DNA from: Ottowia sp.
GTDB lineage: Bacteria > Pseudomonadota > Gammaproteobacteria > Burkholderiales > Burkholderiaceae_C
Length of the DNA: 64,000 nt
Assembly: GCF_016703145.1 (NCBI RefSeq)
Contig: NZ_JADJCO010000003.1
Coordinates: forward strand, 496,001-560,000
Reading direction: 5' to 3'
Each line of letters begins with the position of its first letter. The stretch's first letter is position 1. Made by a program: the position numbers and the translations under genes. The notes below the pieces were generated by a model. That model was given only the letters and a program-made list of their open reading frames with translations, made no database searches and was not told where the DNA came from. Below, one piece after another: positions 32,852-41,592 of this stretch.

Positions 32852-33732
32852 CGCCGCACCTTGGTCGGTGCACCGGCTGGGCGGGCTGATCGCTGGGAAA
32901 CTTCGGGGTCAGATCAAAATTTCTTCCCGGCTTCGGCGGGTTGGCACGCTCTCGGGGGCTGGGCCGCGACCACGAGCAGGGGGCCTGCCCCACGTGCTGG
33001 TTGGCCTGCATTTCCTGATCTTCACGATGCTCATGCTGTCCAAGGGCCTTGCTCGGGAGTGGCCGAACGGATGAGCTCACGACACGCTCCAAGCTTGTAC
33101 CTGCCACCTCGTATAAATATTAAATCTAAATGATTAAAAATCAATTAAATGACACTTAAGTGTTATATTAAATAACATTCATGAAAATATATATTTCATC
33201 TTGTTTCAATTATCTAAATCCAATAAATACTATTTTAGTATTATTTTCTAGACAGACTGAGATCACGATCCGAGGCCGGAATCCATGTCCAGCACGGGGG
33301 ATCGCCGGGAGACATTCCTCCGGCGTGCGACCTGGCACTACGCCACGGCCTGCATCCTCACCAGTGGCGTTCCCTCTTTTTCCTCCTAGAACGCCGGGTT
33401 GCACGCCCCACCACAGGCGCTACCCCACAGCCTGCATCGTCTGGTGGCAAGTCTCCGCGTCCCTCACTCCACGATCCCGAAAACCCAAGTCGTGCGGGTA
33501 TTTAGTTTGGCCGGGCGCGAGTATTAAAGTGGTACTTGATACTCAAGTATGAGAATGATACAACCGACCGCGCATTCAGGCGGACGCGGGTTTGTGCAGC
33601 AGTGCACCGAGACATGCGTGAAAGCGGTTGACGCCACACCATGCCTGCAAATCGTGTCGATATGCGTCCGGTAGTTCGTCTCATGCGCATGGACCAAAGA
33701 AAAGTGCGTCGACCCCCCGCTCAGGAGAAAAC
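32852..33732. other. 881-base region without a supported gene, including an AT-rich block
   Basis: 32852-33090 is GC-rich, with a GGGGTCAGATCAAAATTTC segment of the sort found beside mobile elements. 33095-33250 is strongly AT-rich and contains the palindrome ACACTTAAGTGT (near 33151). 33280-33530 is mixed. Near 33533-33549 is a perfect inverted repeat TACTTGA-TAC-TCAAGTA, followed by AATGATACAA (33554-33563), which also occurs upstream of the second IPTL-CTERM gene (38284-38293). The right part should be the promoter region of the large surface protein, whose original start is at 33733. Confidence 0.5.
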
Positions 33733-33803
33733 ATGAATCGATCGAAATCCCCGTCGTCGACGACCGATCAGCCCGCGCGCAGCGGCCGGCTGGCCCAAAC
33801 GAG
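33733..33803 (+). pseudogene. 5' fragment of the large IPTL-CTERM protein gene (signal peptide n-region)
   Basis: An ATG with a strong CAGGAG site opens MNRSKSPSSTTDQPARSGRL, then AQT, in the same phase as the large surface gene and ending at the IS30 boundary. Joining base 33803 to base 34910 (IS plus one GAG removed) completes codon AGC and continues SLALGAGLLAALALASQASA. The n-region and hydrophobic core together make a normal long signal peptide. This is therefore the severed head of the gene at 34896-38159. Confidence 0.85.
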
Positions 33804-34906
33804 GGCGGTTTCAAGACCGAAGCGCAACACGTGGTTATTGAGCGAGAACTGGAGCCTGCTGAGCCATGGCCAGCAGGTGTGAGAAGACGGCCAGCGGGGT
33901 GTTGAAGCCATGGGTTGCGCGAGGTCTGCTGTTCAAGCTGTCGGCGATGGCGTCCAGTTCGTCCTGGCTGTGCACGCTCAGGTCAGTGCCCTTGGGCGGG
34001 TACTGGCGCAGCAGCCCGTTGGTGTTCTCGCAGGTGCCGCGCTGCCAGGGGCTGTGGGGTCGCGAAGTAGACCTGCACGCCCGTGGCGGCGGCCAGTTGC
34101 CGGTGGTAGCTCATCTCCTTGCCCTGGTCGTAGGTGAAGCTCTTGCGCATCGGATCGGCAATCGCGTTGAGCTTGGCCGTGAAACCGGCCAGCGCCGAGC
34201 TGGCCGTGGCATCGTCCATCTTGGCCAGCAGCACCAGGCGGCTGGAGCGCTCCACCAGCACGCCCACGGAGGACTTGTTGCCCGCCCCTTTGATGAAGTC
34301 GCCTTCCCGGTGGCCGGGCATCACGCGATCCTCGATCTCCGGTGGGCGCACATGGATGCTGACCATCTCGGGGATCTGGCCACGCCGGTCGGTGCCACGG
34401 CTGCGCGGCAACCGTGTGCCACGGCCCTGGCGCAGGCAGGCGATGAGCTGGCGGCGCAGTTCGCCCGAGGCTGGGCATAGATGGCGGTGTAGATGGTTTC
34501 GTGGGACACGTGGCGCGCGGCCTCGTTGGGAAAGGTGCGCTTGAGGGTAGCGGCAATCTGCTGGGGCGACCACTTCCAGTCCAACAGGGTCATCCACCAG
34601 GCTCCAGGACAGGCTGTCAGAAGACAGTTTGGCAAGAGGGCGGGCAGCACGCCGGCGCGCCTGGCAGGACAGCTGTGCGCGGTGCGAGCCGTAGGCCGCG
34701 TCAGCGCCCGTGTTGCGCGCCAGCTCGCGGCTGATCGTCGATGGCGATCGCCCCAGCGTGCGGGCCATCGCGCGCACGCTTTGCCCTTGCTGGCGCATGC
34801 TCGCGATCGTCATGCGGTCTTCGGGTTGGAGTTGTTCGTATCGGGAGGCGGATGGCATGTGAACACCTTACAGCAGGGGGTGTTGCACTTCGGATTTGAG
34901 GCCGCC
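33804..34906 (-). mobile_element. IS30-family insertion sequence
   Basis: 1103 bp bounded by imperfect 27-bp inverted repeats at 33804-33830 and 34880-34906 (shared pattern GGCGG..TCAA..CCGAAG, then GCAACAC). Both sides carry the 3-bp direct repeat GAG (33801-33803 and 34907-34909), as expected for IS30 transposition. The transposase lies on the minus strand and is frameshifted. The element interrupts the signal peptide codons of a surface protein. Confidence 0.92.
33835..34858 (-). pseudogene. IS30-family transposase, multiply frameshifted
   Basis: Begins MPSASRYEQLQPEDRMTIAS with the N-terminal helix-turn-helix (GQSVRAMARTLGRSPSTISR). The DDE domain is recognisable (MPGHREGDFIKGAGNKSSVG, SFTYDQGKEMSYHRQLA). 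Frame changes are needed near 34600 (continuing LLDWKWSPQQIAATLKRTFP), near 34470, and near 34055 where the conserved CENTNG part lies in another frame. Translation then runs through DLSVHSQDELDAIADSLNSR to a stop at 33835-33837. It would be inactive unless the indels are sequence errors. Confidence 0.85.
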
Positions 34907-37900
34907 GAGCCTGGCCTTGGGGGCTGGCCTGCTGGCCGCCCTGGCGCTGGCCTCTCAGGCCAGCGCGGCCATCCTCTGGGAGGACTATCGCGGGACGTAT
35001 TTCAACAACTCCTCAGGGAACCCTCTCGCGGAAGAAGTGAATCCGGGAGCGGATCCCACTTACTACTACACAAATGGGCCAGAGCCCGCCTCTCCCAACC
35101 AGTTCACCCCTTTGAATGACCTGCAGACACTGGCGGGGGATCCCAACAAGGCGGTGGAGACTGGTACGGGCACCAACATCAACTTCGCTCCGGGGGTGCC
35201 GGCCACTCCTGCGTCGTACACCCTCTGCAATGCGAACGCAACCGGCGCCCCCGGTATCGAGGCCGGCAATGTCAATTCGCCGGCTTGCGCGCGCCGCAAG
35301 ATGGGCCGGGTGGTCTATGCGCGCCTTCACTTCCCGACGGCAGGAAATTACACGCTGCGAGTGACCCATGACGATCAGGTGCAGGTCGACATGTCAAGCT
35401 TCTACAGCAGCCCCAATTATCACAATGCCCTCTACGACATCCCGGTGGGCAAGTTGGACAGCTATACCTCGGACGACAATGCCGACGGTAGCAGCACCGC
35501 TTCCGGCACCGTCAGTACCTTGGGCACGTACACCGCCCAAGCCAACAGTTGTGCCTTGATCCGTGTGTACTGGAACAACACCAACGGCAGAAGCTTCCTG
35601 CGCCTGAAGTGGACCAGGCCGGGTCCGGTTACGGAGTTCATTCCTGCAGAGCGGTTGTTCGATCCATCGACATCGGCGCCGACCACGGAACCGAACGCAT
35701 GCACCACCTCGATCACCAACACCGAGCCGTCCATCACGCTGAACAAGACCGTGGCCGGCCGCGCCATTCCTGCCGACCAGTTCACGGTGCAGATCGCCAC
35801 GGCCGCGACGGGGGGGACCACGCTCAAACAAGACACGACCTCGGGCTCCGACACGGGTGCGGGGCAAGCCACCGCGTCCGTCCTGGTGACGACACCTGCC
35901 ACGTACTATCTCCGCGACGTGATGAGCAACGGGCGGCTGGCGGCATACAACACGGAGATTTCGTGCCAGAAGAACGGAGCCGGCACCTTTAACCCGACCC
36001 TCACAGGCACCCCGGGCGTCTGGTCTGCTGCGATGTCGGGATCGGACAAGCTGATCTGCACGATCACCAACACGCCCAAGCCGGTGGGCAAGCTGACCGT
36101 GACGAAGAATCTGGTGGGTGGTCCGGCGACACACGGCGCCATGGATTTCCCATTCAGCGTAACCTGCCAAACGCCATCCGGCACCTACAACGGCACGGTG
36201 ACCGTGCCTGCGAACCAGTCCCAGGGCTCCGTGGATGTGCCCATTCCCGTGCTGTCCACCAACTGTCAGATGACCGAGGGAGTTCGACCTGCTGCACCGG
36301 CGAATTACACCTGGGGGCCAGTCACCTACGACCAGCCGTCCCAGGAGGCCATGACGTCAGGTGGCAGTATCACTGGCACCATCCGCAACCCGTTGGATCC
36401 GAATCCCGGCAAGCTGATCGTGACCAAGCACATCGCGGGCGGCACATCGCCGGCCTCCATGGCGTTTCCCGTGACGGTAACTTGCACCTCCGGCAATCAG
36501 AACGGATCGGTGACCGTTCCCGCCAACCAGGCCTCGGGTCAGGCGGTGTTCTCTCCCATTCCGGCAGGCGCCACCTGCTCCGTCAGCGAGACCGGTCGAG
36601 CCAACGCGCCCGCCAACCACCACTGGGTGGAAGCGGAGCTTCCGAGCGCCGGCCCCACGGCTGCCATGCCTGCTGGCGGTCAATTGGAGCTGGCCATCAC
36701 CAACACGCTGGCGTTGAACAGCCGGACCATCACGGTGAAGAAAGCGCTGTCGCCGACCACGGATGGCGGCAAGTTCAATCTGCTGATCAACGGCGCGGTA
36801 CAGGCTTCCAACGTCGGTCACGACGGTTCCGGCGCTATTGCCGTAGCGGCGGGCAGCCAGGTGAGCGTGGGCGAAACAGGCAACAACACCTCGTTGGACA
36901 ACTACGCGTCTCAACTGTCATGCGGCGACGTAAGCGTGAGCGGCACTGGCATTGGCGGCACTTTCACCATGCCCGACAAGGACGTGACCTGCATCTTCAC
37001 CAACACGCGCAAGACCAACACCGTGAAGGTGATCAAGGCGCTGTCTCCGACCGATGACGGTGGCAAATTCAACCTGCTGATCAACAACGAGACGAAGAAG
37101 GCCAACGCCAGCCACAACGACAACACCGGAGACGTTGCCGTGCCGGTGGGCAGCACCGTGAGCGTGAGCGAGACAGCGGGTGAGGGCACGTCGCTGGCCC
37201 ACTACACCTCCGCGCTGACCTGCACCGGCGTGACCAGCGTGAGTGGCACCACCAGCGGCGAATTCACGATGCCGGACGGCGCGGTGACATGCACCTTCAC
37301 CAACACGCGCAAGAAGATTGACGTGAAAATCACCAAGACGGTGACGGGAGCGCCGGCCGCCGGCGCGCCGGGCGACTATGGCTTCAAACTGACCTGCGGT
37401 GGGGTGGATTACACAGGCATTGTGAAGCTGGAGGGCACGGCCACCGCGGGTTCCACGACGGTGCAGGTGCCGGAGGGCGTGACCTGCTCGACCCTGGCGG
37501 AAACCAGCAAGGCTCCGGCCCCGGCCAACCACGGTTGGAAGCCCGAGACAACCACGCCGCCGGAGGGCGAAATCGCCACCGGCGCGCAAGGCAGCATCAC
37601 CAACCCGCTGGAGACGTCAAACCTGGTGGTGACCAAGACCAACAGCGCCAGCTCGGTGACGAAAGGCGCCACCGTCACCTATACCGTGACCATCGTCAAC
37701 AACGGCCCACTGGCGGCGACCGGCATCCAATGGGATGACACGTCCACCGGTCTGGAGGTGACCGCGATCAGTCCCGACATCGTCAGCGACGGCTCGGTGG
37801 CTGGAAGCTGCAGCACGGCGCCGGCCCCGGCTGGCTGCACGGGCATCACGGTGGCGGCCAATGGCGGAAGCGTCCGCTACAAGGTGACGGCCAAGGTGAC

Positions 37901-38159
37901 GGGCGACGTGGGCGCCCATGCCGTGAACACGGCGACGGTGACGGGTGGCAGTTGCGGCTCGACAGTGGACTCGCAAGCGCCGGAGACCCGCGCCGCTGAG
38001 CCGGTGGATCCGTGTACCTCCACCGACGACGATCCCATCGAGGCGCCGCCGGTGGTGGCCGTGACCCCGGTGCCCACGATGACCGAGTGGGGCCTGATGC
38101 TGCTGACGGCCCTGCTGACCGCGCTGGCCTGGCTGATCCACCGGCGCAGCCTGGTGTGA
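34896..38159 (+). CDS. large PA14/DUF5979-like/DUF11 surface protein with IPTL-CTERM signal, 5'-truncated by IS30
   Basis: 1087 residues if translated from a TTG inside the IS right end (MRPPSLALGAGLLAALALAS). Order: a PA14-like domain about 25-250 (FPTAGNYTLRVTHDDQVQVD, EFIPAERLFDP). About six repeats of around 80-100 residues follow, each starting like KLTVTKNLVGG or TITVKKALSPT, with paired Cys and ITNT ends (DUF5979/SpaA-like). Next is a DUF11 domain (SNLVVTKTNSASSVTKGATV). The C-terminal signal is VPTMTEWGLMLLTALLTALA then WLIHRR, an IPTL-CTERM motif. It is probably a stalk-like protein processed at the inner membrane by an XrtH-type exosortase, which is not in this window. Confidence 0.85.
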   Translation: MRPPSLALGAGLLAALALASQASAAILWEDYRGTYFNNSSGNPLAEEVNPGADPTYYYTNGPEPASPNQFTPLNDLQTLAGDPNKAVETGTGTNINFAPGVPATPASYTLCNANATGAPGIEAGNVNSPACARRKMGRVVYARLHFPTAGNYTLRVTHDDQVQVDMSSFYSSPNYHNALYDIPVGKLDSYTSDDNADGSSTASGTVSTLGTYTAQANSCALIRVYWNNTNGRSFLRLKWTRPGPVTEFIPAERLFDPSTSAPTTEPNACTTSITNTEPSITLNKTVAGRAIPADQFTVQIATAATGGTTLKQDTTSGSDTGAGQATASVLVTTPATYYLRDVMSNGRLAAYNTEISCQKNGAGTFNPTLTGTPGVWSAAMSGSDKLICTITNTPKPVGKLTVTKNLVGGPATHGAMDFPFSVTCQTPSGTYNGTVTVPANQSQGSVDVPIPVLSTNCQMTEGVRPAAPANYTWGPVTYDQPSQEAMTSGGSITGTIRNPLDPNPGKLIVTKHIAGGTSPASMAFPVTVTCTSGNQNGSVTVPANQASGQAVFSPIPAGATCSVSETGRANAPANHHWVEAELPSAGPTAAMPAGGQLELAITNTLALNSRTITVKKALSPTTDGGKFNLLINGAVQASNVGHDGSGAIAVAAGSQVSVGETGNNTSLDNYASQLSCGDVSVSGTGIGGTFTMPDKDVTCIFTNTRKTNTVKVIKALSPTDDGGKFNLLINNETKKANASHNDNTGDVAVPVGSTVSVSETAGEGTSLAHYTSALTCTGVTSVSGTTSGEFTMPDGAVTCTFTNTRKKIDVKITKTVTGAPAAGAPGDYGFKLTCGGVDYTGIVKLEGTATAGSTTVQVPEGVTCSTLAETSKAPAPANHGWKPETTTPPEGEIATGAQGSITNPLETSNLVVTKTNSASSVTKGATVTYTVTIVNNGPLAATGIQWDDTSTGLEVTAISPDIVSDGSVAGSCSTAPAPAGCTGITVAANGGSVRYKVTAKVTGDVGAHAVNTATVTGGSCGSTVDSQAPETRAAEPVDPCTSTDDDPIEAPPVVAVTPVPTMTEWGLMLLTALLTALAWLIHRRSLV

Positions 38160-38412
38160 GCTGGAGGCGTGCCGGCAGGGGGCGCTCGCGGCCCCCTGCC
38201 CCGCCGCCGCGCCGCCCCTGATCCTCATCGTCCTCCGGCCGCACCCGGCCAGAAAGCTGCATTGCTTTACAACCGGGTGTTGAAATGATACAAAGAACTC
38301 TGCTCGAGAGTCGGCATGGATTGATTGAAGTCTTCACCCTCGACAGCCGGGGGGTCGGCGTGGAGCGGCTGCCAGGTTCCTGCATTTTTTCTTGAAGAAA
38401 GCGAGGAGAGCA

Positions 38413-39633
38413 ATGAGTAAGCACATCAAAAGCATGGTCAAAGCTGCATCGGCATGCCTGCTGGGGCTGGCGGGGGCGTTCGCCATGGTGCCTGCCGCGC
38501 AGGCGGCACCAATCGAATTGTGTCTGGCGATCGATTCGTCTGGCACCATCGACGATACTGAATGGCAGTTGCAGATCGACGCCTATCGCAACGCGCTGCT
38601 GGATCCCACCATCGTTCCGCAGGACGGGACTGTGGCTGTCTCGATTGTTACTTTTTCGACGGACACGCTGGTTTCTCTTGGCTTGACCGATATAACCGCA
38701 GCCACGGCGGGCAATGGTGGCGCACTGAAAAGCACACTGGACGCTCTGTATGCCACTCGTCCCTTCAATGGCCAAACAGCCATAGGCGATGCGATCCTTA
38801 GATGTATAGGCACGTTCAGCGCCAACAATCCGGGCGCAAAAAGGATCATCGACGTCAGTACGGATGGAGAAAACAACGAGGGCGTGAATCCTGTAATTAC
38901 CGCCGCCAATGCTTTTAGCGCCAAAGAAGTCCATGCTATCAACCTGATTGGCGTCGGAGATTTGATCAACGAGGCCGAATTGAACAGCATTGCCCAACCG
39001 CAACCAGCCAACGCAGTCGGGGCAGGTGATGGGTTTGTGACGATTGCCGAAAGCTGGGAAGACTTCACCCCCACGCTGCAAGCCAAAATCCAGGCTGAGA
39101 TTGTGGTGACATCGAACCTGGTGGTGACCAAGACCAACAACGCCGACTCTGTCGCGCCAGGCGCCGACACCATCTATACGGTGACGATCACCAACACCGG
39201 CGCGGCGGCAGCGACCAACGTCAGTTGGACCGACGTGTCCCTCGGCCTGAACATCACCGATATCAGCACCAACACCGCCAGCGACGGTTCGGTGGCTGGA
39301 AGCTGCAACCTGGGCGGTTGCACGGGCATCACGGTGGCGGCCGGCGGCGGTAGCGTCAGCTACAGGGTGACGGCCACGGTGACGGGCTCGCCGGACACCG
39401 ATGCCGAGAACACGGCGACGGTGACGGGCGGCGGCAATTGCGGCACCGCCCCCGTGCCGAGTGCGTCGTGCACCGCCACCGACCGGGATCCCATCCGGGA
39501 GCCGGACGCGCCGCCGCCGCCACCGCCCCAGCAGGTGACCCCGGTGCCCACGATGACCGAGTGGGGCCTGATGCTGCTGACGGCCCTGCTGACCGCGCTG
39601 GCCTGGCTGGTCCGCCTGCGCAGCCTGATGTGA
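38413..39633 (+). CDS. VWA/DUF11 surface protein with IPTL-CTERM signal
   Basis: 406 residues from the ATG after GAGGAGAG. Signal peptide about 1-33 (ACLLGLAGAFAMVPAAQAAP). The VWA domain (DUF1194-like) is about 34-235, with IDSSGTIDDTEWQLQIDAYR carrying the MIDAS residues. One DUF11 domain is about 238-350 (SNLVVTKTNNADSVAPGADT). A Pro-rich spacer is followed by VPTMTEWGLMLLTALLTALA and WLVRLR. The C-terminal signal and parts of the DUF11 domain are almost identical in DNA to the preceding gene, so the two are paralogous at this end. It is likely another substrate of the IPTL-CTERM-specific exosortase and may act with the large protein. Confidence 0.88.
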   Translation: MSKHIKSMVKAASACLLGLAGAFAMVPAAQAAPIELCLAIDSSGTIDDTEWQLQIDAYRNALLDPTIVPQDGTVAVSIVTFSTDTLVSLGLTDITAATAGNGGALKSTLDALYATRPFNGQTAIGDAILRCIGTFSANNPGAKRIIDVSTDGENNEGVNPVITAANAFSAKEVHAINLIGVGDLINEAELNSIAQPQPANAVGAGDGFVTIAESWEDFTPTLQAKIQAEIVVTSNLVVTKTNNADSVAPGADTIYTVTITNTGAAAATNVSWTDVSLGLNITDISTNTASDGSVAGSCNLGGCTGITVAAGGGSVSYRVTATVTGSPDTDAENTATVTGGGNCGTAPVPSASCTATDRDPIREPDAPPPPPPQQVTPVPTMTEWGLMLLTALLTALAWLVRLRSLM

Positions 39634-39683
39634 GTTGAGGCGTGTTCGCAGGGGGTACGCACCCTCTGCCCTCGGATGAATGG

Positions 39684-39711
39684 CCTGCCCCGACCGGGGC
39701 AGGTTTTTTTT
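39684..39711 (+). terminator. intrinsic terminator after the IPTL-CTERM genes
   Basis: CCTGCCCC (39684-39691), loop GACC, GGGGCAGG (39696-39703), then eight T. A strong Rho-independent terminator. Confidence 0.9.
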
Positions 39712-39800
39712 CGGGTGGCCAGGGTGGCCGGCCGCCTGGCGGTTCCAGCACCGAAACGGTATAAGCTGCGCGTCTGCCACATTCCGCCCTCGAGAACCTC

Positions 39801-40520
39801 ATGCGACAAATCCCCGGCATCCGCCCCCTGCGGCCCCCGCGGGCGGTGCGCGCCGCCTACGGGCGCGTGGCGCGCATGCGGCGGGCGGTGCGCCGCGTGG
39901 TGACGCAGTCGCCGCAGTCGCTGTTTCTGCGCGAGCTGATGGTGCGGCCGGGCATGATGGGGGCGGTCTGCGCCAGCTCGCCACGGCTGGCGGCGCGCAT
40001 GGCGGCGCTGGTGGACCCGGCCCTGGGCGGGCTGGTGGTGGAGCTGGGCGGCGGCACGGGCGCCATCACGGCGGCGCTGCTGGCGCGGGGCGTGGCGCCG
40101 GAGCGGCTGGTGGTCTTCGAGCAGTCGCAGGCGTTGGCGGCGCACCTCAAGCAGCGCTTTCCGAGGGTGCAGGTGATCCACGGCGACGCCGCCGACGTGG
40201 CGCTGGCGCGCGACAAGCGCCTGCTGCCGGTGGACGCGGCGGGCGAGCCGCTGCCGGTGGATTTCGTGGTGTCGGGCCTGCCGCTGCGGTCGATTCCCGC
40301 GCCGGCGCGCCAGCGCATCCTGCACGCGGGCGCGCAGGTGCTGGCGCCGCATGGGCGGCTGCTGCAGTTCACCTACGCGCTGCGCGGGCCTTCGCCCTGG
40401 CAGGGCGCGGGCCTGCGGCGCCTGGGCAGCGAGCACGTGCTGGCCAACCTGCCGCCGGCGCGCATCGACGTGCTGGCCTGCACGGCCGATCCGTGCCCGC
40501 ACGCGGTTTCGGCGCCCTGA
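39801..40520 (+). CDS. PmtA-like SAM-dependent methyltransferase
   Basis: 239 residues. A basic N-terminus is followed by FLRELMVRPGMMGAVCASSP, then the SAM motif VVELGGGTGAITAALLARG, an acidic end-of-strand-2 residue in LVVFEQSQALAAHLKQRFP, and HGDAADVAL. The arrangement resembles phospholipid N-methyltransferases and rRNA-adenine-dimethylase-like enzymes (PmtA group), so phosphatidylethanolamine methylation is possible. The substrate is not proven. It stands alone between two terminators. Confidence 0.7.
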   Translation: MRQIPGIRPLRPPRAVRAAYGRVARMRRAVRRVVTQSPQSLFLRELMVRPGMMGAVCASSPRLAARMAALVDPALGGLVVELGGGTGAITAALLARGVAPERLVVFEQSQALAAHLKQRFPRVQVIHGDAADVALARDKRLLPVDAAGEPLPVDFVVSGLPLRSIPAPARQRILHAGAQVLAPHGRLLQFTYALRGPSPWQGAGLRRLGSEHVLANLPPARIDVLACTADPCPHAVSAP

Positions 40521-40619
40521 GCGCGCCGCCCGGCATCCCTCGTCGGAAGGGGGTGCCGGGTTGGTGAGTGGGCGTATCATTTGCGACTTTTTCAAACGTC
40601 AACCCACTGGAGCGACCCG

Positions 40620-41519
40620 ATGTCGAAGAGGAAACTGGCCGTCCTGGCGGCCGCCACCGCCGCCGTGCTGCTGGCCGGCTGCGAAACCACCAGCATGAAG
40701 ATGGGCAGCCCCGACGCCAAGACCGTCGCCACCGGCAGCGCCGCCGGCGCCGCCACCAGCGGCGAGAGCGGCCAGCTGGAGAAATGCGCCTCGCCCCTGG
40801 GCACCGTCTCGCTGGTCGAGAACCAGGACGCCGGCTGGTACACCATCCTGCGCAACGAATACCGCCTGCCGCCCACCGCCAACCTGCTGCGCCTGCTGGT
40901 GCAGCAGTCCAACTGCTTCGTCGTCGTCGAGCGCGGCGGCGCCGGCATGCGCGCCATGAGCCGCGAGCGCGAGCTGATGCAGTCGGGCGAAATGCGCGGC
41001 GGCAGCAACTTCGGGCGCGGGCAGATGGTCGCGTCCGACTACGGCATGTCGCCCGAGATCGTCTTTTCCGCCGACGATGCCGGCGGCGTCGGCGGCTTGC
41101 TGGGCGGCCTGATCGGCGGCGGGCGCGGGCGCGCCGTGGCCGCCATCGGCGGCAGCATGCAGACCCGCCAGGCCAGCGCGCTGCTGACCCTGGTGGACAA
41201 CCGCTCGGGCGTGCAGGTGGCGGCGTCGGAGGGCAGCGCCTCCAAGACCGACATGAACCTGTTCGGCGGCCTGGCCGGCGGACGCGCTGGCGCCGGCCTG
41301 GGCGGCTACACCAACACGCCGCAGGGCAAGGTGATCGCCGCCGCCTTCATGGACGCCTTCAACCAGATGGTGCGCTCGCTGCGCAACTACCGCGCGCAAA
41401 GCGTGCAGGGCCAGGGCCTGGGCGGCGGCGGCCGCCTGGGCGTGGACGGCGGCGCCGCGCCGTCGCAGACCTACACGCCGCAGAACGCGCCTCAGAAGAC
41501 GCCGGCGCGCAAGAAGTAA
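40620..41519 (+). CDS. CsgG/HfaB-family outer-membrane lipoprotein
   Basis: 299 residues from the ATG at 40620. The lipoprotein signal is AVLLAGC (Cys at 21). The region LVQQSNCFVVVERGGAGM and the acidic-glycine segment SADDAGGVGGLLGGLIGGG recall the CsgG/HfaB nucleotide-free secretion-pore family, in which a conserved pattern of strands follows the anchor. The C-terminus is Gly/Ala/Gln rich (GQGLGGGGRLGVDGGAAPS) and ends KKTPARKK-like. No curli-type genes are near, so the role is open: a pore, or a stress-linked lipoprotein. Confidence 0.7.
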   Translation: MSKRKLAVLAAATAAVLLAGCETTSMKMGSPDAKTVATGSAAGAATSGESGQLEKCASPLGTVSLVENQDAGWYTILRNEYRLPPTANLLRLLVQQSNCFVVVERGGAGMRAMSRERELMQSGEMRGGSNFGRGQMVASDYGMSPEIVFSADDAGGVGGLLGGLIGGGRGRAVAAIGGSMQTRQASALLTLVDNRSGVQVAASEGSASKTDMNLFGGLAGGRAGAGLGGYTNTPQGKVIAAAFMDAFNQMVRSLRNYRAQSVQGQGLGGGGRLGVDGGAAPSQTYTPQNAPQKTPARKK

Positions 41520-41536
41520 CCGCGCCAGCACCCGGA

Positions 41537-41573
41537 AAAGAGCCCGGCCGTACCGCACGGCCGGGCTCTTTTT
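41537..41573 (+). terminator. intrinsic terminator
   Basis: AGAGCCCGGCCGT (from 41540) pairs with ACGGCCGGGCTCT around a 5-base loop, with A residues before and TTTTT after, so it may work for both strands and separate the convergent genes. Confidence 0.92.
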
Positions 41574-41592
41574 CGTCAAACTGGGAGCCGGC

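Noticed and set aside
32900..32930. GGGGTCAGATCAAAATTTC as a complete mobile element.
   Set aside because: Similar strings occur near REP-type transposases, but no transposase, inverted repeat or second copy is visible here.
33628..33882. An 84-codon protein spanning the left IS30 boundary.
   Set aside because: Only the part from the ATG at 33733 to 33803 is original gene; the rest is read into the IS.
20803..39633. The 20.8-kb exosortase as the processing enzyme of the IPTL-CTERM proteins.
   Set aside because: IPTL-CTERM signals are linked in the literature to the XrtH subtype, which is shorter; this enzyme sits beside a PEP-type substrate. Not excluded, but not supported by sequence.
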